Source of the DNA: Primulina eburnea
Lineage: Eukaryota; Streptophyta; Magnoliopsida; Lamiales; Gesneriaceae
Reading direction: 5' to 3'
Length of the DNA stretch: 64,000 nucleotides
NCBI RefSeq assembly: GCF_022965805.1
Contig: NC_133108.1
Span: 19,480,056-19,544,055 of the forward strand
Shown: piece after piece, positions 11,196-22,168 of the stretch
Numbering within the stretch: the first letter of the stretch is position 1
Layout of the letters: every line of letters starts with the position of its first letter
Made by a program: the position numbers and the translations under genes
The notes under the pieces: generated by a model
What the model saw: the letters and a program-made list of their open reading frames with translations, nothing else
What the model was told of the DNA's origin: nothing
Databases searched by the model: none

Positions 11196-12196
11196 AGATC
11201 GTGGTTCTCCTTGGTGCTAAGAAGCTAAGGTAAGCTTTTGGTGCGATTCTTTTAAGGTTTTGAGTTAAGAGTTGACTTGGGTTTGTTGTTCTTGTGGATT
11301 TATGGATTATTTAGCTTGGATCCTTGGATATAGAGTTGATGTTGGTGTTATTTATGGATTATTGTTGTAGGTGGTGTTCAAGAGCTTTGATTGAGGTGTT
11401 CTATTGGTTTGTAAGTGGAATTTCATCCCTTGTGCTCACATGTATATATATGTATTGTGTTTCAAAGGTTTTATTGTGATATTCCCTTCCATTTGATCCA
11501 TAGTATGTATTGATTCAATTGTTATATATATTGGAGGCATTTGATGTCTCAATTGTTCAAAGGGAATACAAAGAGTATATTTTCTAAAGTGTTGTTTAAA
11601 TGCCAAAGAGAAAGAGTTTAAATGTTTTATTGGATTGATAGATACATAGTCAGAGATTGCATGCAATTAGTTGATCAACGACCAAAGGCTTATATCCCTC
11701 AGAGTTATCGGTTTATATCGATTTGGGATACGAGCACCCCAGAGCAGAGATACTATTGATATCAATCCCCAGAGTAAAGAGAAATACCATCTCATTTATA
11801 TGCTATTGCTATGATATTCATGTTCAGAGTTTATGATTCAAAGTGGATGGTATTTATGATTTCAAAGCTATGTTTTACAGAGTTTATTGTCATTGCTATG
11901 TAAGAGTTCCACTTGCTGAGATTTATTCTCATTTCAGTTATTTCATGTGATGCAGATCAGAGTGGCGGCCCGGGACGTTGACTGTGGACAGGGGGTCATA
12001 TGCATACACCGTTGGAAGGAATATTTTGGCATGATCATAGGAATGATGTTTTGTATTTTGTTATGTCATTCAAATGATCATGTATTGTTATTTTGTAAAG
12101 ATGTTTAAAGAAATGTATTTTGAAACTCCTTCCGTATTTTAAAGAAAATTTTAATTTCCGCTGTGTATTTTATTTAAAGTGGTCAGAGGTGTCACA
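11196..12196 (+). repeat. Element A 3' LTR, 5'-truncated
   Basis: Matches the downstream two thirds of the A-family LTR (for example 22750-23786), ending GGTGTCACA at 12196. The GC-rich core array and LTR start are missing because of the deletion at about 11193. Sequence from 12197 belongs to element C, so A was inserted in C. Confidence 0.9.
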
Positions 12197-14195
12197 CATG
12201 CCATTTGTGTGGTCCGAAGATTGTGAAGCTAGTTTTGTAGAGTTGAAGAAGAGGCTGACTAGTGCGCCTGTCTTGACAATTCCTTCAGGTACATGTGAGT
12301 TTGTTGTATACTGTGATGCATCTCATAGAGGGCTAGGATGTGTTCTTATACAGCGAGGGCACGTGATAGCATATGCCTCTAGACAGCTGAAGCCGCACGA
12401 GACCCGTTACCCGATTCATGATCTTGAATTGGCGGCGATTGTCTATGCACTCAAGATCTGGCGCCATTATCTGTATGGCGAGAAATTTGAGATCTACTCG
12501 GATCACAAGAGCCTAAAATACCTCTTTTCTCAGTCAGAGTTGAACATGAGGCAGCATCGATGGCTTGATCTGCTGAAAGATTTTGATTGCGAGATCAAGT
12601 ACTATCCATGGAAGTCGAAGCAGCGGCAGATGCCTTGAGTCGAAAGGTATGTACTCTTCCCTTATCGACGATAGGTGTATCGAATTTAGTAGAGAATTGT
12701 TGCTTGTCTAGGTTGACATTTGATACAGAGAGTAGACCGTTGCGACTTGCTGCGATTCAGATTGAGCCAGATCTGATTTTGAAGGTCAAAGAAGCGCAGA
12801 GAACTGATTCGAGTGTTCAGAGATCGATTGATATGGTCAGAGCTGGTCATATATCAGAGTATCAGGTTAGAGATTCTGTTCTGTATGTGAATAACCGTTT
12901 AGTAGTGCCAGAGGTTTCTGATTTGAGACGACAGATCCTGTCAGAGGCACACTGTAGTCGGTTCAGCATTCATCCTGGTGGCAGGAAGATGTACAATGAT
13001 TTGAAGACGCAATTCTGGTGGAAGCAGATGAAGACAGATATTGCAGAATTTGTCTAAATGTTTGAATTGCCAGCAGGTGAAGGTAGAAAGAAAGAAGCCC
13101 GGAGGTTTACTTCAGAGTTTATCTATTCCTGAATGGAAATGGTACCACATTTCCATGGATTTCGTGACGAAGTTACCTCGATCTTCTCGGGGCTGTGATT
13201 CGATTTGGGTCATTATAGACAGACTGACCAAATCAGCGTGCTTTATTCCGTACATAATGACCTATCGACATGATCATATGGCAGAGTTATATGTGAGAGA
13301 GGTCGTCAGATTGCACGGTGTGCCGAAGTCGATCGTATCAGATCGTGATCCACGATTCATTTCTCACTTCTGGCACAGTTTGCAGCAGGCTTTGGGTACG
13401 ACTTTACACCTAAGCACTGGTTATCATCCTCAGACAGACGGACAGTCAGAGCGGACTATTCAGACTTTAGAGGACATGTTGAGAGCTGTAGTACTAGACT
13501 TTTGTACTAATTGGAAAGATTCATTGCCGTTGTGTGAGTTTTCATACAACAACAGCTATCAGACTAGCATTGAGATGGCACCGTTCGAAGCTTTATACGG
13601 AAAGAAGTGCAGATCTCCGTTGTACTGGGATGATATTTCTGAGGTACCAGAGTTAGGGCCTGATATGATTCGTGAGATGACCGAGAAAGTGAAGATTATT
13701 CAGAAGAGAATGAAGACGGCACAGGATAGGCAAGCGAAATACGCCAATGTCAGACACAGACCGTTGGTATTTGAACAGGGAGACAGAGTATTTTTGAAGA
13801 TTTCACCCTTCAGAGGTGTTGTCAGATTTGGCAAGCGGGGGAAATTGTCTCCTAGATACGTCGGTCCGTATGAGATCCTTGAGAAGATTGGCGATCGAGC
13901 TTACAGACTTGCTCTTCCTCCTTCATTATCTGGTATTCATGATGTTTTTCATGTATCAATGTTGCGTAAATATATGCCAGATGATTCTCATGTCATTCAG
14001 CCTGAAGAAGCCGAGTTAGATCAGACTCTGAGCTATGTTGAAAGACCGATACAGATTCTTGATCGGAAAGAGAAACAGCTTAGAACCAAGACCATTCCGC
14101 TGGTGAAGGTTCAGTGGAGTCGTCATGGCATCGAGGAAGCAACTTGGAAAACAGAGTCTGATATGAGACATAAACATCCCGAGCTATTCATATGA
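12197..14195 (+). pseudogene. Element C: chromovirus RNase H, integrase, chromodomain
   Basis: Host of A and D, closely related to B. It resumes in RNase H ([31 protein letters not shown]) and continues through integrase ([11 protein letters not shown] ... [36 protein letters not shown]) to a chromodomain with an intact end (HPELFI, stop at 14193-14195). Two frameshifts are visible against B: one base lost near 12620 (frame 12120-12638 to 12587-13057) and two bases lost near 13050 (to 13041-14195). A YHPGK motif reads YYPWK. The tail after the stop (14196-14226) is cut by D before the polypurine tract. Confidence 0.92.
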
Positions 14196-14226
14196 TGTGA
14201 GTCCCTATTTCAGTTTTAGTTATTCT

Positions 14227-16168
14227 TGTGGGGACCCGGGCTCTAATTCTTTTTCTTGGGATTAAATGGATCGTTAACATAAAACGTGGGTCAAATTTTC
14301 GCTTTTTAACATTCAATCAAATGTTACTAACTAGGCATAAAACATGTCTCTATTTTATTACATCAACATAATATACAAACATAGGATACAACATTTCTTG
14401 TTTTAATCCATCCTATATAAACTAGTAGTGAACTACAATACAAGATAAAAGTAATTCTACTAGTCCATCTGCTAGGCCCGTGATCACCACGCTATGTCCA
14501 TCGCTCATCTCTGTCGTGACCCAGATCCTGCCCCACCTGTTGTTATGCACACATACAGACATAACAACAGCCGGAAAACCGGTGAGAACAAATCCCAGTA
14601 TAAACATGTAACATGCATATAAACAATCTAAACATGAAACATGCTGATATGAATGTCATTCATATAAAATCATGCAATGTGAATCTAATCGTGTCTAGAC
14701 TCGACTCGACTAGAACTCTAGGGATCCCGTTGTGAATAAGACGTCACTGGCTGTCACCTACCCTACCAATCGAGGTGCTGTATGTCTTATTCCTAGACTT
14801 CGGCCTGATCTGTATCCACGTCTACAAAGGGGCGGTGATCTACCCCTAAGCTGAGATATCGCCGAACATCTAGTAGTCTGCCTGATCTCCAGACTGCCCT
14901 ATCTTAATGCATGAATACAAAATCTGCAAACAAGCAAAATGCAATGCTACACGATCTGTAAACAAAGCATAGCAAGATCTGCATACCAGTTCTATAAACC
15001 AATCTATAACAATCATAATCATATCAAAGTATGAACAATAAAACAAGTATGTGATTTTGGTTGGGAAACTCAAATGTGATCTCATTTGAGTCGTGATTCC
15101 CCAAACAAAACATGTACTATACCTTTCGTCGTAGAATCGTTGTCACGGTCGTCAATACGAATCTGAAATGGAAATGTGGATACGCACTCTAGCAATTTCT
15201 AATCTAAATCAACATATATCCAAGTCACTACGTGATCTCAATACATTTCGACGGCATAACAACGTAATTCTCGATACCGGTCAATCAAATTCTCCACAGA
15301 TATCAACACTATCTTATTCTCAATCATAATCCAATACAATATTCATCCAAAACACAATAATTCTATCCCAAAAATTCATAATTCATACTGAAATTCATAG
15401 GAAATGCATATGATATCATTTCTTTGATCCGTTTACAATTATATCATGCTCAATATGTCAAGAACACAATATAACTATCATATTCTCATTCCCCAAACAT
15501 CTGAATTTCGAAACTTGTTGAAATTACATAAAACTTACATCACTGTGTAGCCAATACCGAGAGGAGCTCAAAACCGAAGTCGGATTTGAATTTGGGTTGC
15601 TAAATCTTGCAAGAGCACAATTTGAAAGTAAGAAGAAATAAAGCTTTTTCCCTCAGCCTTTTCGAATGCTTCTGCTGAAATGGAGGAAAGAATCGAGGCC
15701 TTTGTATATATCTTGCATGATTCAAGACACATGGCAAATCCTTTGAAATACACGTCTCGCGCATATGCGCGGACACTACTCGCGCATGTGCGCGAGACCT
15801 ACGGGTCTCGGCAGCTTTAACACTCGCGCATATGCGCCACTAAATTCGCGCATATGCGCCAATGTTTCTGGACGCTCCGCACATATGCGCCACTACTCTC
15901 GCGCATATGCGCCAATGCTACTGGCCTGCTCGCGCATGTGCGCTCCTTTCTTCGCGCATGTGCGTCGAGGCTACTGGAATTTCCATGCATATGCGCGCAT
16001 TTCTTCGCGCATGTGCGTCATAGCTTCGACCTTACTTATTCTTTAACTATCTTTCACATCTTTATTGTACATTTTCCTTTCTTTTCTAGTCCAATAAAAT
16101 ACATCTACAATCATCTTAATTATCAAAAAATCCATCTGATTATGATAACTAATTCTTCGAGCCTTACA
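14227..16168 (-). repeat. Element D 3' LTR
   Basis: 1942 bp, ends TGTGGGGACC...CCTTACA on the + strand (reverse of TGTAAGG...GGTCCCCACA). Outside the core array it aligns with the B LTR, including the GAATAAGACG stem-loop (14734-14792, one arm mismatch) and the TGTTGTTATG stem-loop (14538-14569). A TATA-like run on the minus strand lies near 15705-15715. Confidence 0.94.
15758..16018 (-). promoter_or_regulatory. Paired CGCGCATATGCGCG array, D 3' LTR (ten units)
   Basis: Ten palindromic cores of type CGCGCATATGCGC(G), some CGCGCATGTGCGCG, start at 15758, 15781, 15825, 15847, 15878, 15900, 15931, 15953, 15984 and 16006. Pairs are 22-23 bp apart and the last four pairs repeat every 53 bp. The cores are alternating purine-pyrimidine. 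The array lies in the same LTR position as the ACCGCACCCGCGGT array of B, about 45 bp upstream of the minus-strand TATA-like run. Confidence 0.75.
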
Positions 16169-16205
16169 TTTCTCCCCCTCTAAGAAATGATTTCGTCCTC
16201 GAAAT
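16169..16205 (-). promoter_or_regulatory. Element D polypurine tract and pre-PPT stem-loop
   Basis: Reading the minus strand, ATTTCG-AGGA-CGAAAT (16190-16205) is followed by a purine tract ending AGAGGGGGAGAAA at 16169, directly before the LTR start. Confidence 0.83.
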
Positions 16206-16267
16206 TATAGATGATCAATTAAAGTACAACAAGATGCAATACAAACAAAAGTAAACAATTACATACA

Positions 16268-19200
16268 TCATGTAAATAACTCGGGATGTTTCTGTCTCAT
16301 ACTTGCTTCTGTTTCCTAAGTCGCTTCCTCAATGCCATGACGACTCCACTGAACTTTCACGAGTGGAATATTCTTTGTTCTGAGCTTGTTTTCTTTCCGA
16401 TCAAGGATCTGTATCGGTTGTTCCACATAGCTCAAAGTTTGATCAAGTTCAGCTTCGTCGGGTTGAATGACATGAGAAATATCTGGCATATATCTTCGCA
16501 ACATTGATACATGAAACACGTCATGTATTCCGGATAGAGAAGGAGGAAGAGCAAGTCTATAAGCTCTATCGCCAATCTTTTCAAGAATTTCGTAAGGACC
16601 GACGTATCTAGGAGACAGCTTCCCTCGTTTGCCAAATCTAACAACGCCTCGGAAAGGAGAAATCTTCAAGAATACTCTGTCTCCTTGCTCGAATACCAAC
16701 GGTCTACGTCTGACATTGGCGTATTTCGCCTGTCGATCTTGTGCTGTCTTCATTCTCTTCTGAATGACTTTCACTTTCTCTGTCATGTCACGAATCATAT
16801 CCGGCCCTAGTTCTGGTACTTCTGAGATATCATCCCAATATAGCGGAGATCTGCACTTCTTGCCATACAAAGCTTCAAACGGTGCCATCTCGATACTCGT
16901 CTGATAGCTATTATTGTAAGAAAATTCACAAAGAGGTAGGGAATCTTGCCAACTAATGCCAAAATCTAGCACAACGGCTCTCAACATATCCTCTAATGTC
17001 TGGATAGTCCGCTCTGACTGTCCGTCTGTCTGAGGATGGTAAGCAGTACTCAGGTGTAATGTCGTACCCAAAGCCTGCTGTAAGCTGTGCCAAAAGTGAG
17101 AAGTGAATCGTGGATCACGATCTGATACGATAGACTTCGGCACTCCATGTAATCTGACTACCTCTCGAATATAAATCTCCGCCATCTGATCCTGTCTATA
17201 CGTCATTCTGTATGGGATGAAACATGCAGATTTGGTCAGTCTGTCAATAATGACCCAAATCGCATCACAGCCTTTGGATGATCTAGGTAACTTCGTCACG
17301 AAATCCATGGAAATGTGGTCCCATTTCCATTCAGGAATGGCTAAACTCTGAAGTAATCCACCAGGCTTCTTCCTCTCAGCTTTCACCTGTTGGCAGTTCA
17401 AACACTTAGGCACAAATTCGGCAATGTCTGACTTCATTTGCTTCCACCAGAACTGTGTCTTCAAGTCATTATACATCTTCCTGCCACCCGGATGAATACT
17501 GAACCGACTACAATGTGCCTCTGACAGAATTTGCTGTCTTAAATCTGCAACATCTGGCACAACTAGACGGTTATTCACGTACAACACATGATCTCGTACC
17601 TGATATTCTGATACATGCCCTGATCTGACTATTTGGATTGATTTCTGCACATTCTGATCGATTCTTTGTGCTTCCTTGATCCTCATAATCAAATTGGGCT
17701 CAACTTGGATCGTAAAAAGTCGTAGTGGCTTACTATTTGTATCAAATTCTAATCCAGATGTACAGCAATTTTCAACTAACTTGTTAACACCTATCGTCGA
17801 TAAGGACAAAGAACATACCTTACGACTCAAGGCATCTGCTGCTGCATTTGACTTCCCTGGATAATATTTGATTTCACAGTCAAAGTCTTTCAAAAGATCA
17901 AGCCATCTACGCTGCCTCATGTTCAGTTCTGATTGAGAGAATAGATACTTTAGGCTCTTGTGATCGGAAAAGATTTCAAATTTTTCGTCGTAGAGATAAT
18001 GACGCCAAATCTTTAACGCAAATACGATAGCCGCCAATTCCAGATCATGAATGGGGTATCGGATCTCGTGTGGCTTCAATTGTCTCGAGGCGTATGCGAC
18101 CACATGACCTCGCTGCATAAGAACACATCCCAAACCTCTGTGAGAGGCATCACAATATACAACGAAATCACCCGTACCTGAAGGTATCGCCAATACTGGA
18201 GCACTAGTCAGCCTTTTCTTCAGTTCTAGGAAGCTAGACTCGCACTCCTCTGACCAAACAAATGATGCATTCTTTTGCGTCAATTGAGTTATTGGCTTTG
18301 CAATACTGGAGAAATCTTTGATAAATCTTCTGTAGTATCCGGCTAAGCCCATGAAACTGCGTATTTCTGGTACAGAAGTCGGTCTCGACCAACTGATCAC
18401 AGCTTCCACCTTACTTGGATCTACAGAAATACCATCTCCAGAAATAATATGCCCCAAGAATACAACTCGATTCAGCCAAAACTCACACTTTGACAATTTA
18501 GCATACAGTCGCTCGTTTCTCAATGTTTGCAAAACAATTCTGAGATGCTCTGCATGCTCATTTCTGTTCTTCGAATACACCAAAATATCATCGATGAAAA
18601 CAATGACAAATTCATCCAAATATTTCTGGAACACTTGGTTCATCAAGCCCATAAATACCGCAGGAGCATTGGTTAAACCAAAAGGCATGACAATAAATTC
18701 GTAATGTCCATACCTGGTTCGAAATGCTGTCTTCGGTATATCTACATCTCGAACTCGGAGCTGATGATATCCGGATCGCAAATCAATCTTAGAATACACA
18801 GAAGATCCCTGCAACTGATCAAATAGATCGTCAATTCTAGGCAAAGGATATTTATTTTTGATCGTTGCCTTGTTCAGTTGCCTGTAATCAATACACAATC
18901 GCATCGAACCGTCTTTCTTCCGCACAAACAGCACCGGAGCGCCCCAAGGAGATACACTAGGTCTGATATATCCCTTGGCCAGAAGATCTTCTAACTGTGC
19001 TTTCAATTCTTTTAGTTCGATGGGTGCCATCCTATACGGAGCTCTCGAAATAGGGACGGTACCTGGTACAAGATCAATACTAAAATCTACCTCTCGCACC
19101 GGAGGTAATCCTGGGATCTCCTCTGAAAAAATATCTGCAAATTCCCGTACTACTGGCAAATCCGCCAATGCCGGGCTCGACTTCTGCATATCTACCGCAT

Positions 19201-20002
19201 AAATAAAGAAACCATCTGCTTCTTTTTGTAACAATCTGTTCATAGTAAGAGCCGAAATCAAGGGAATCCGAGATCTGGAACCCTTCCCGTAGAATTTCCA
19301 CTCGTCTGTCATCTCGGGTCTGAATCTGACAATCTTATGGAAACAATCTACAGTAGCTCTATACTTTGTTAGCATGTCAATACCGACTATACAATCAAAA
19401 TCAGCTAGACCCAATACTATACAATATAGGTCAATCTCATGCCCCTCAAACTGTAGAATGCAATGTTTAACCGTAGTTACAGATATCAATCCACTTCCCA
19501 ACGGAGAATTAATAGACACAACATCTAGCAAAGACTCAACAGGCAAAGAATGCAACAATGCAAATCGCTCTGAAATTAATGTATGCGATGCACCCGTATC
19601 TATCAAGATATAAGCAGGATAACCATAAAGAGAGCAGTTACCTGCTATAACATCATCCGGTGCATCTTGTGCTTGCTCTTCGGTCAATGCAAACACTTGG
19701 GCCTGTTGCCTCGGAGGTTGACTAACCGTCTGACTACCTCGAGCTCTGGGTTGGGTCTGTGCTGGTGGAGGCTGAAAAGAGTGGACTGATGATGCCTGCC
19801 GCTCAAGCTGAGGTACGGACCCGGATGCTCTTCCACTCTGGCCTTGCTGTACACCTCTCTGTGGACAGACTTTGGCAAAATGCCCCGGTTGCCTACAAAT
19901 GTTACATCGGCCTGTAACTCCCTGGCACTGTTCAGTTGCATGCCTACCTCCACAAGAATTGCAGTAGACACCTGAAGTCCTTGAACTTTGATCAAAACCA
20001 GT
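16268..20002 (-). pseudogene. pol: Element D pol: zinc knuckle to chromodomain
   Basis: One open frame runs from 20002 to 16319, with the last part beyond a stop. It begins in the gag zinc knuckle ([14 protein letters not shown]), then protease [14 protein letters not shown] with [10 protein letters not shown] near 18583-18600, RNase H ([27 protein letters not shown]), and integrase with [24 protein letters not shown] and [10 protein letters not shown]. The chromodomain is interrupted at 16316-16318 by TAG where related elements have the Trp of ATWE (a G-to-A change); the natural stop is 16268-16270. RT and integrase catalytic residues are all present, so this is the best preserved pol in the window, but gag has several stops and no start codon is connected to this frame. 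Confidence 0.94.
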
Positions 20003-20800
20003 CTATCTTGATCCGCTGGAGCTGGACGAACTGCTTCCAGGTCGCTTAAACTGTTTCCCCTTCGCCTTCAGCTGTTCCTTTCTGCCACTGCTACTACCGC
20101 CACTATCAAATCTTGGAGGGGGTGGAATAGTAGGTGCCGGTGGTCTCGGACTTGGAGCAACATACGGAGCACTCCGTTGCCTAAGCAATCATGTTTCTGC
20201 TCCTTTGGCACGGTTCAATGCCTCAGCGAAATTGTTGGGTCTTCCAGTATTTACCAACGTAAAGATATCGGGATTTAAGCTGTTTATGAACTGATCTGCC
20301 ACAGCTTCATCACTACCTAAAACATGAGGTGCAAAGCGAAGCAAGGAAGAAAATTTAGCGACGTACTCTTCGATGTTCAGTTGCCCTTGCCTCAAATTTG
20401 CAAACTCAGCGCCTTTATCTTTACGGTAGGATATAGGAAAGAATCGCAGATAAAACTCTGTCTTGAACACTTTCCATGTAATCTCCGTGCCACGCTGTTC
20501 CAATGCTCTTTTGATGTTCATCCACCAATTCTTAGCCACGTCTTGCAGTTGATGGCCAATGAGTTTGACTCTTTTCTCGTCACTGTATTCGAGAGACTCG
20601 AACAACATCTCAATATCTTCCAACCAGCTTTCACATTCGATTGCGTTTTCAGTACCCCGTAAGGTAGGTGGTCGGAAAGACTGGAATCATTTGAGCAATG
20701 TCTCCATTGGCGTAGCAGTAACATCCATTGGATCCCCGGATGTGCTACCCTGTTCTGGTGTTGTGGGTCGTAGAGGCACTGCTGCTCTTCTAGGAGGCAT
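20003..20800 (-). pseudogene. gag: Element D gag, three stops
   Basis: Start ATG at 20800 (MPPRRAA...). The capsid motifs match B (CESWLEDIEMLFE, NWWMNIKRALE, FYLRFFPISYR, NIEEYVAKFSSLLRFAPH). In-frame stops lie at 20687-20689 (TGA after METLLK), 20189-20191 (TGA) and 20003-20005 (TAG where B has CAG). The frame is otherwise continuous into pol. The stops look like C-to-T changes. Confidence 0.9.
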
Positions 20801-21045
20801 GTATCTGATATTCAACAAGTTAGTATACAAGCTATACAAACTGTCTCAGCCCTCCTCTGATCATTTACCTCTGATCCAGAATCAGTTCTGATTCAGTCTT
20901 TACTAACACATGCTGTAATACAAGTCAGATAATCATACAACATGCAATAATGAAAGCAATAAATCATGCTAGCACATCATAAGGCAAGGAAGAAGACTCG
21001 ATCTACCCCGCTCATTCTATCTTATCTCACTCTAAAGAATCTATC

Positions 21046-21057
21046 GCTCTGATACCA
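21046..21057 (-). promoter_or_regulatory. Element D primer binding site
   Basis: Reverse strand TGGTATCAGAGC, 5 nt from the 5' LTR boundary at 21063; initiator Met-tRNA type. Confidence 0.92.
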
Positions 21058-21062
21058 CCTGT

Positions 21063-21676
21063 TGTGGGGACCCGGGCTCTAATTCTTTTTCTTGGGATTA
21101 AATGCATCGTTAACATAAAACGTGGGTCAAATTTTCGCTTTTTAACATTCAATCAAATGTTACTAACTAGGCATAAAACATGTCTCTATTTTATTACATC
21201 AACATAATATACAAACATAGGATACAACATTTCTTGTTTTAATCCATCCTCTATAAACTAGTAGTGAACTACAATACAAGATAAAAGTAATTCTACTAGT
21301 CCATCTGTTAGGCCCGTGATCACCACGCTATGTCCATCGCTCATCTCTGTCGTGACCCAGATCCTGCCCCACCTGTTGTTATGCACACATACAGACATAA
21401 CAACAGCCGGAAAACCGGTGAGAACAAATCCCAGTATAAACATGTAACATGCATATAAACAATCTAAACATGAAACATGCTGATATGAATGTCATTCATA
21501 TCAAATCATGCAATGTGAATCTAATCGTGTCTAGACTCGACTCGACTAGAACTCTAGGGATCCCGTTGTGAATAAGACGTCACTAGCTGTCACCTACCCT
21601 ACCACTCGAGGTGTTGTACGTCTTATTCCTAGACTTCGGCCTGATCTGTATCCACGTCTACAAAGGGGCAGTGATC
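21063..21676 (-). repeat. Element D 5' LTR, truncated
   Basis: The 3'-most 614 bp of the D LTR, with both stem-loops (21374-21405 and 21570-21628). It breaks after GTGATC near 21676, where A-family integrase sequence on the + strand begins. About 1.3 kb of LTR, including the core array, is lost. Confidence 0.93.
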
Positions 21677-22128
21677 ATGTTCGTCGTAGACCTTTGCAGT
21701 TCGAGGTTGGCGACCATGTGTTACTTAAGATTGCACCTCTCAAGGGTGTGATGAGGTTTGGCAAGAAGGGCAAGTTGAGTCCGAGGTTTATTGGTCCATT
21801 CGAGATCTTGGACAGAGTTGGTGACAGAGCTTACAGATTAGCCCTACCGCCCGATCTTGACAGAGTCCATAATGTGTTTCACGTATCGATGCTCAGGAAG
21901 TATATTGCAGATCCTTCCCATGTCCTTCACCACGAGCCATTGGACTTGATGCCGAGTTTGACGTACCAAGAGATTCCGGTCCAGATTTTGGATCGCACAG
22001 TTAGAGTATTGAGAAACAAAGAGATCGGCATTGTTAAAGTCCTTTGGAGGAACCATTTGATCGAGGAGGCCACGTGGGAACCAGAGGATGAGATGAGAGA
22101 GAAGTATCCTGAGTTGTTCGTGCAGTGA
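21677..22128 (+). pseudogene. Element E: integrase C-terminus and chromodomain
   Basis: Fragment of an A-family pol starting in VRRRPLQFEVGDHV and running through GPY (FIGPFEIL), [11 protein letters not shown] and the chromodomain (VKVLWRNHLIEEATWE ... YPELFVQ) to TGA at 22126-22128. It is uninterrupted but has no start; sequence before 21677 in the same frame is antisense D LTR. It gives the intact chromodomain sequence that A and M lack. Confidence 0.92.
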
Positions 22129-22132
22129 CGTC

Positions 22133-22168
22133 AATTTCGCGGACGAAATTCCTCTAAGGAGGGGAGAT
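22133..22168 (+). promoter_or_regulatory. Element E pre-PPT stem-loop and polypurine tract
   Basis: AATTTCG-CGGA-CGAAATT (22133-22150), 7-bp perfect arms, then AAGGAGGGGAGAT directly before the LTR start at 22169. Confidence 0.85.

Larger units (their letters stand above)
14227..21676 (-). mobile_element. Element D: chromovirus related to B, 5' LTR truncated
   Basis: Minus-strand element inserted in C. The complete 3' LTR lies at 14227-16168, pol and gag at 16268-20800, the primer binding site at 21046-21057, and only the last 614 bp of the 5' LTR remain (21063-21676). The left flanking 5 bp are ATTCT; the matching duplication is lost with the deleted end. The pol protein is very close to B and C, but the LTR core array is different (see 15758-16018). 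The overlapping parts of the two LTRs differ at about nine sites in 612 bp by eye. Confidence 0.93.

Noticed and set aside
15765..16183. ORFs rich in Arg/Cys/Ala over the D array
   Set aside because: Translation of the CGCGCATATGCGC repeats in two frames; no support as a protein.
21568..22128. ORF with a start at 21568 as a complete protein
   Set aside because: The first part is antisense LTR of D; only the part from 21677 is integrase/chromodomain.
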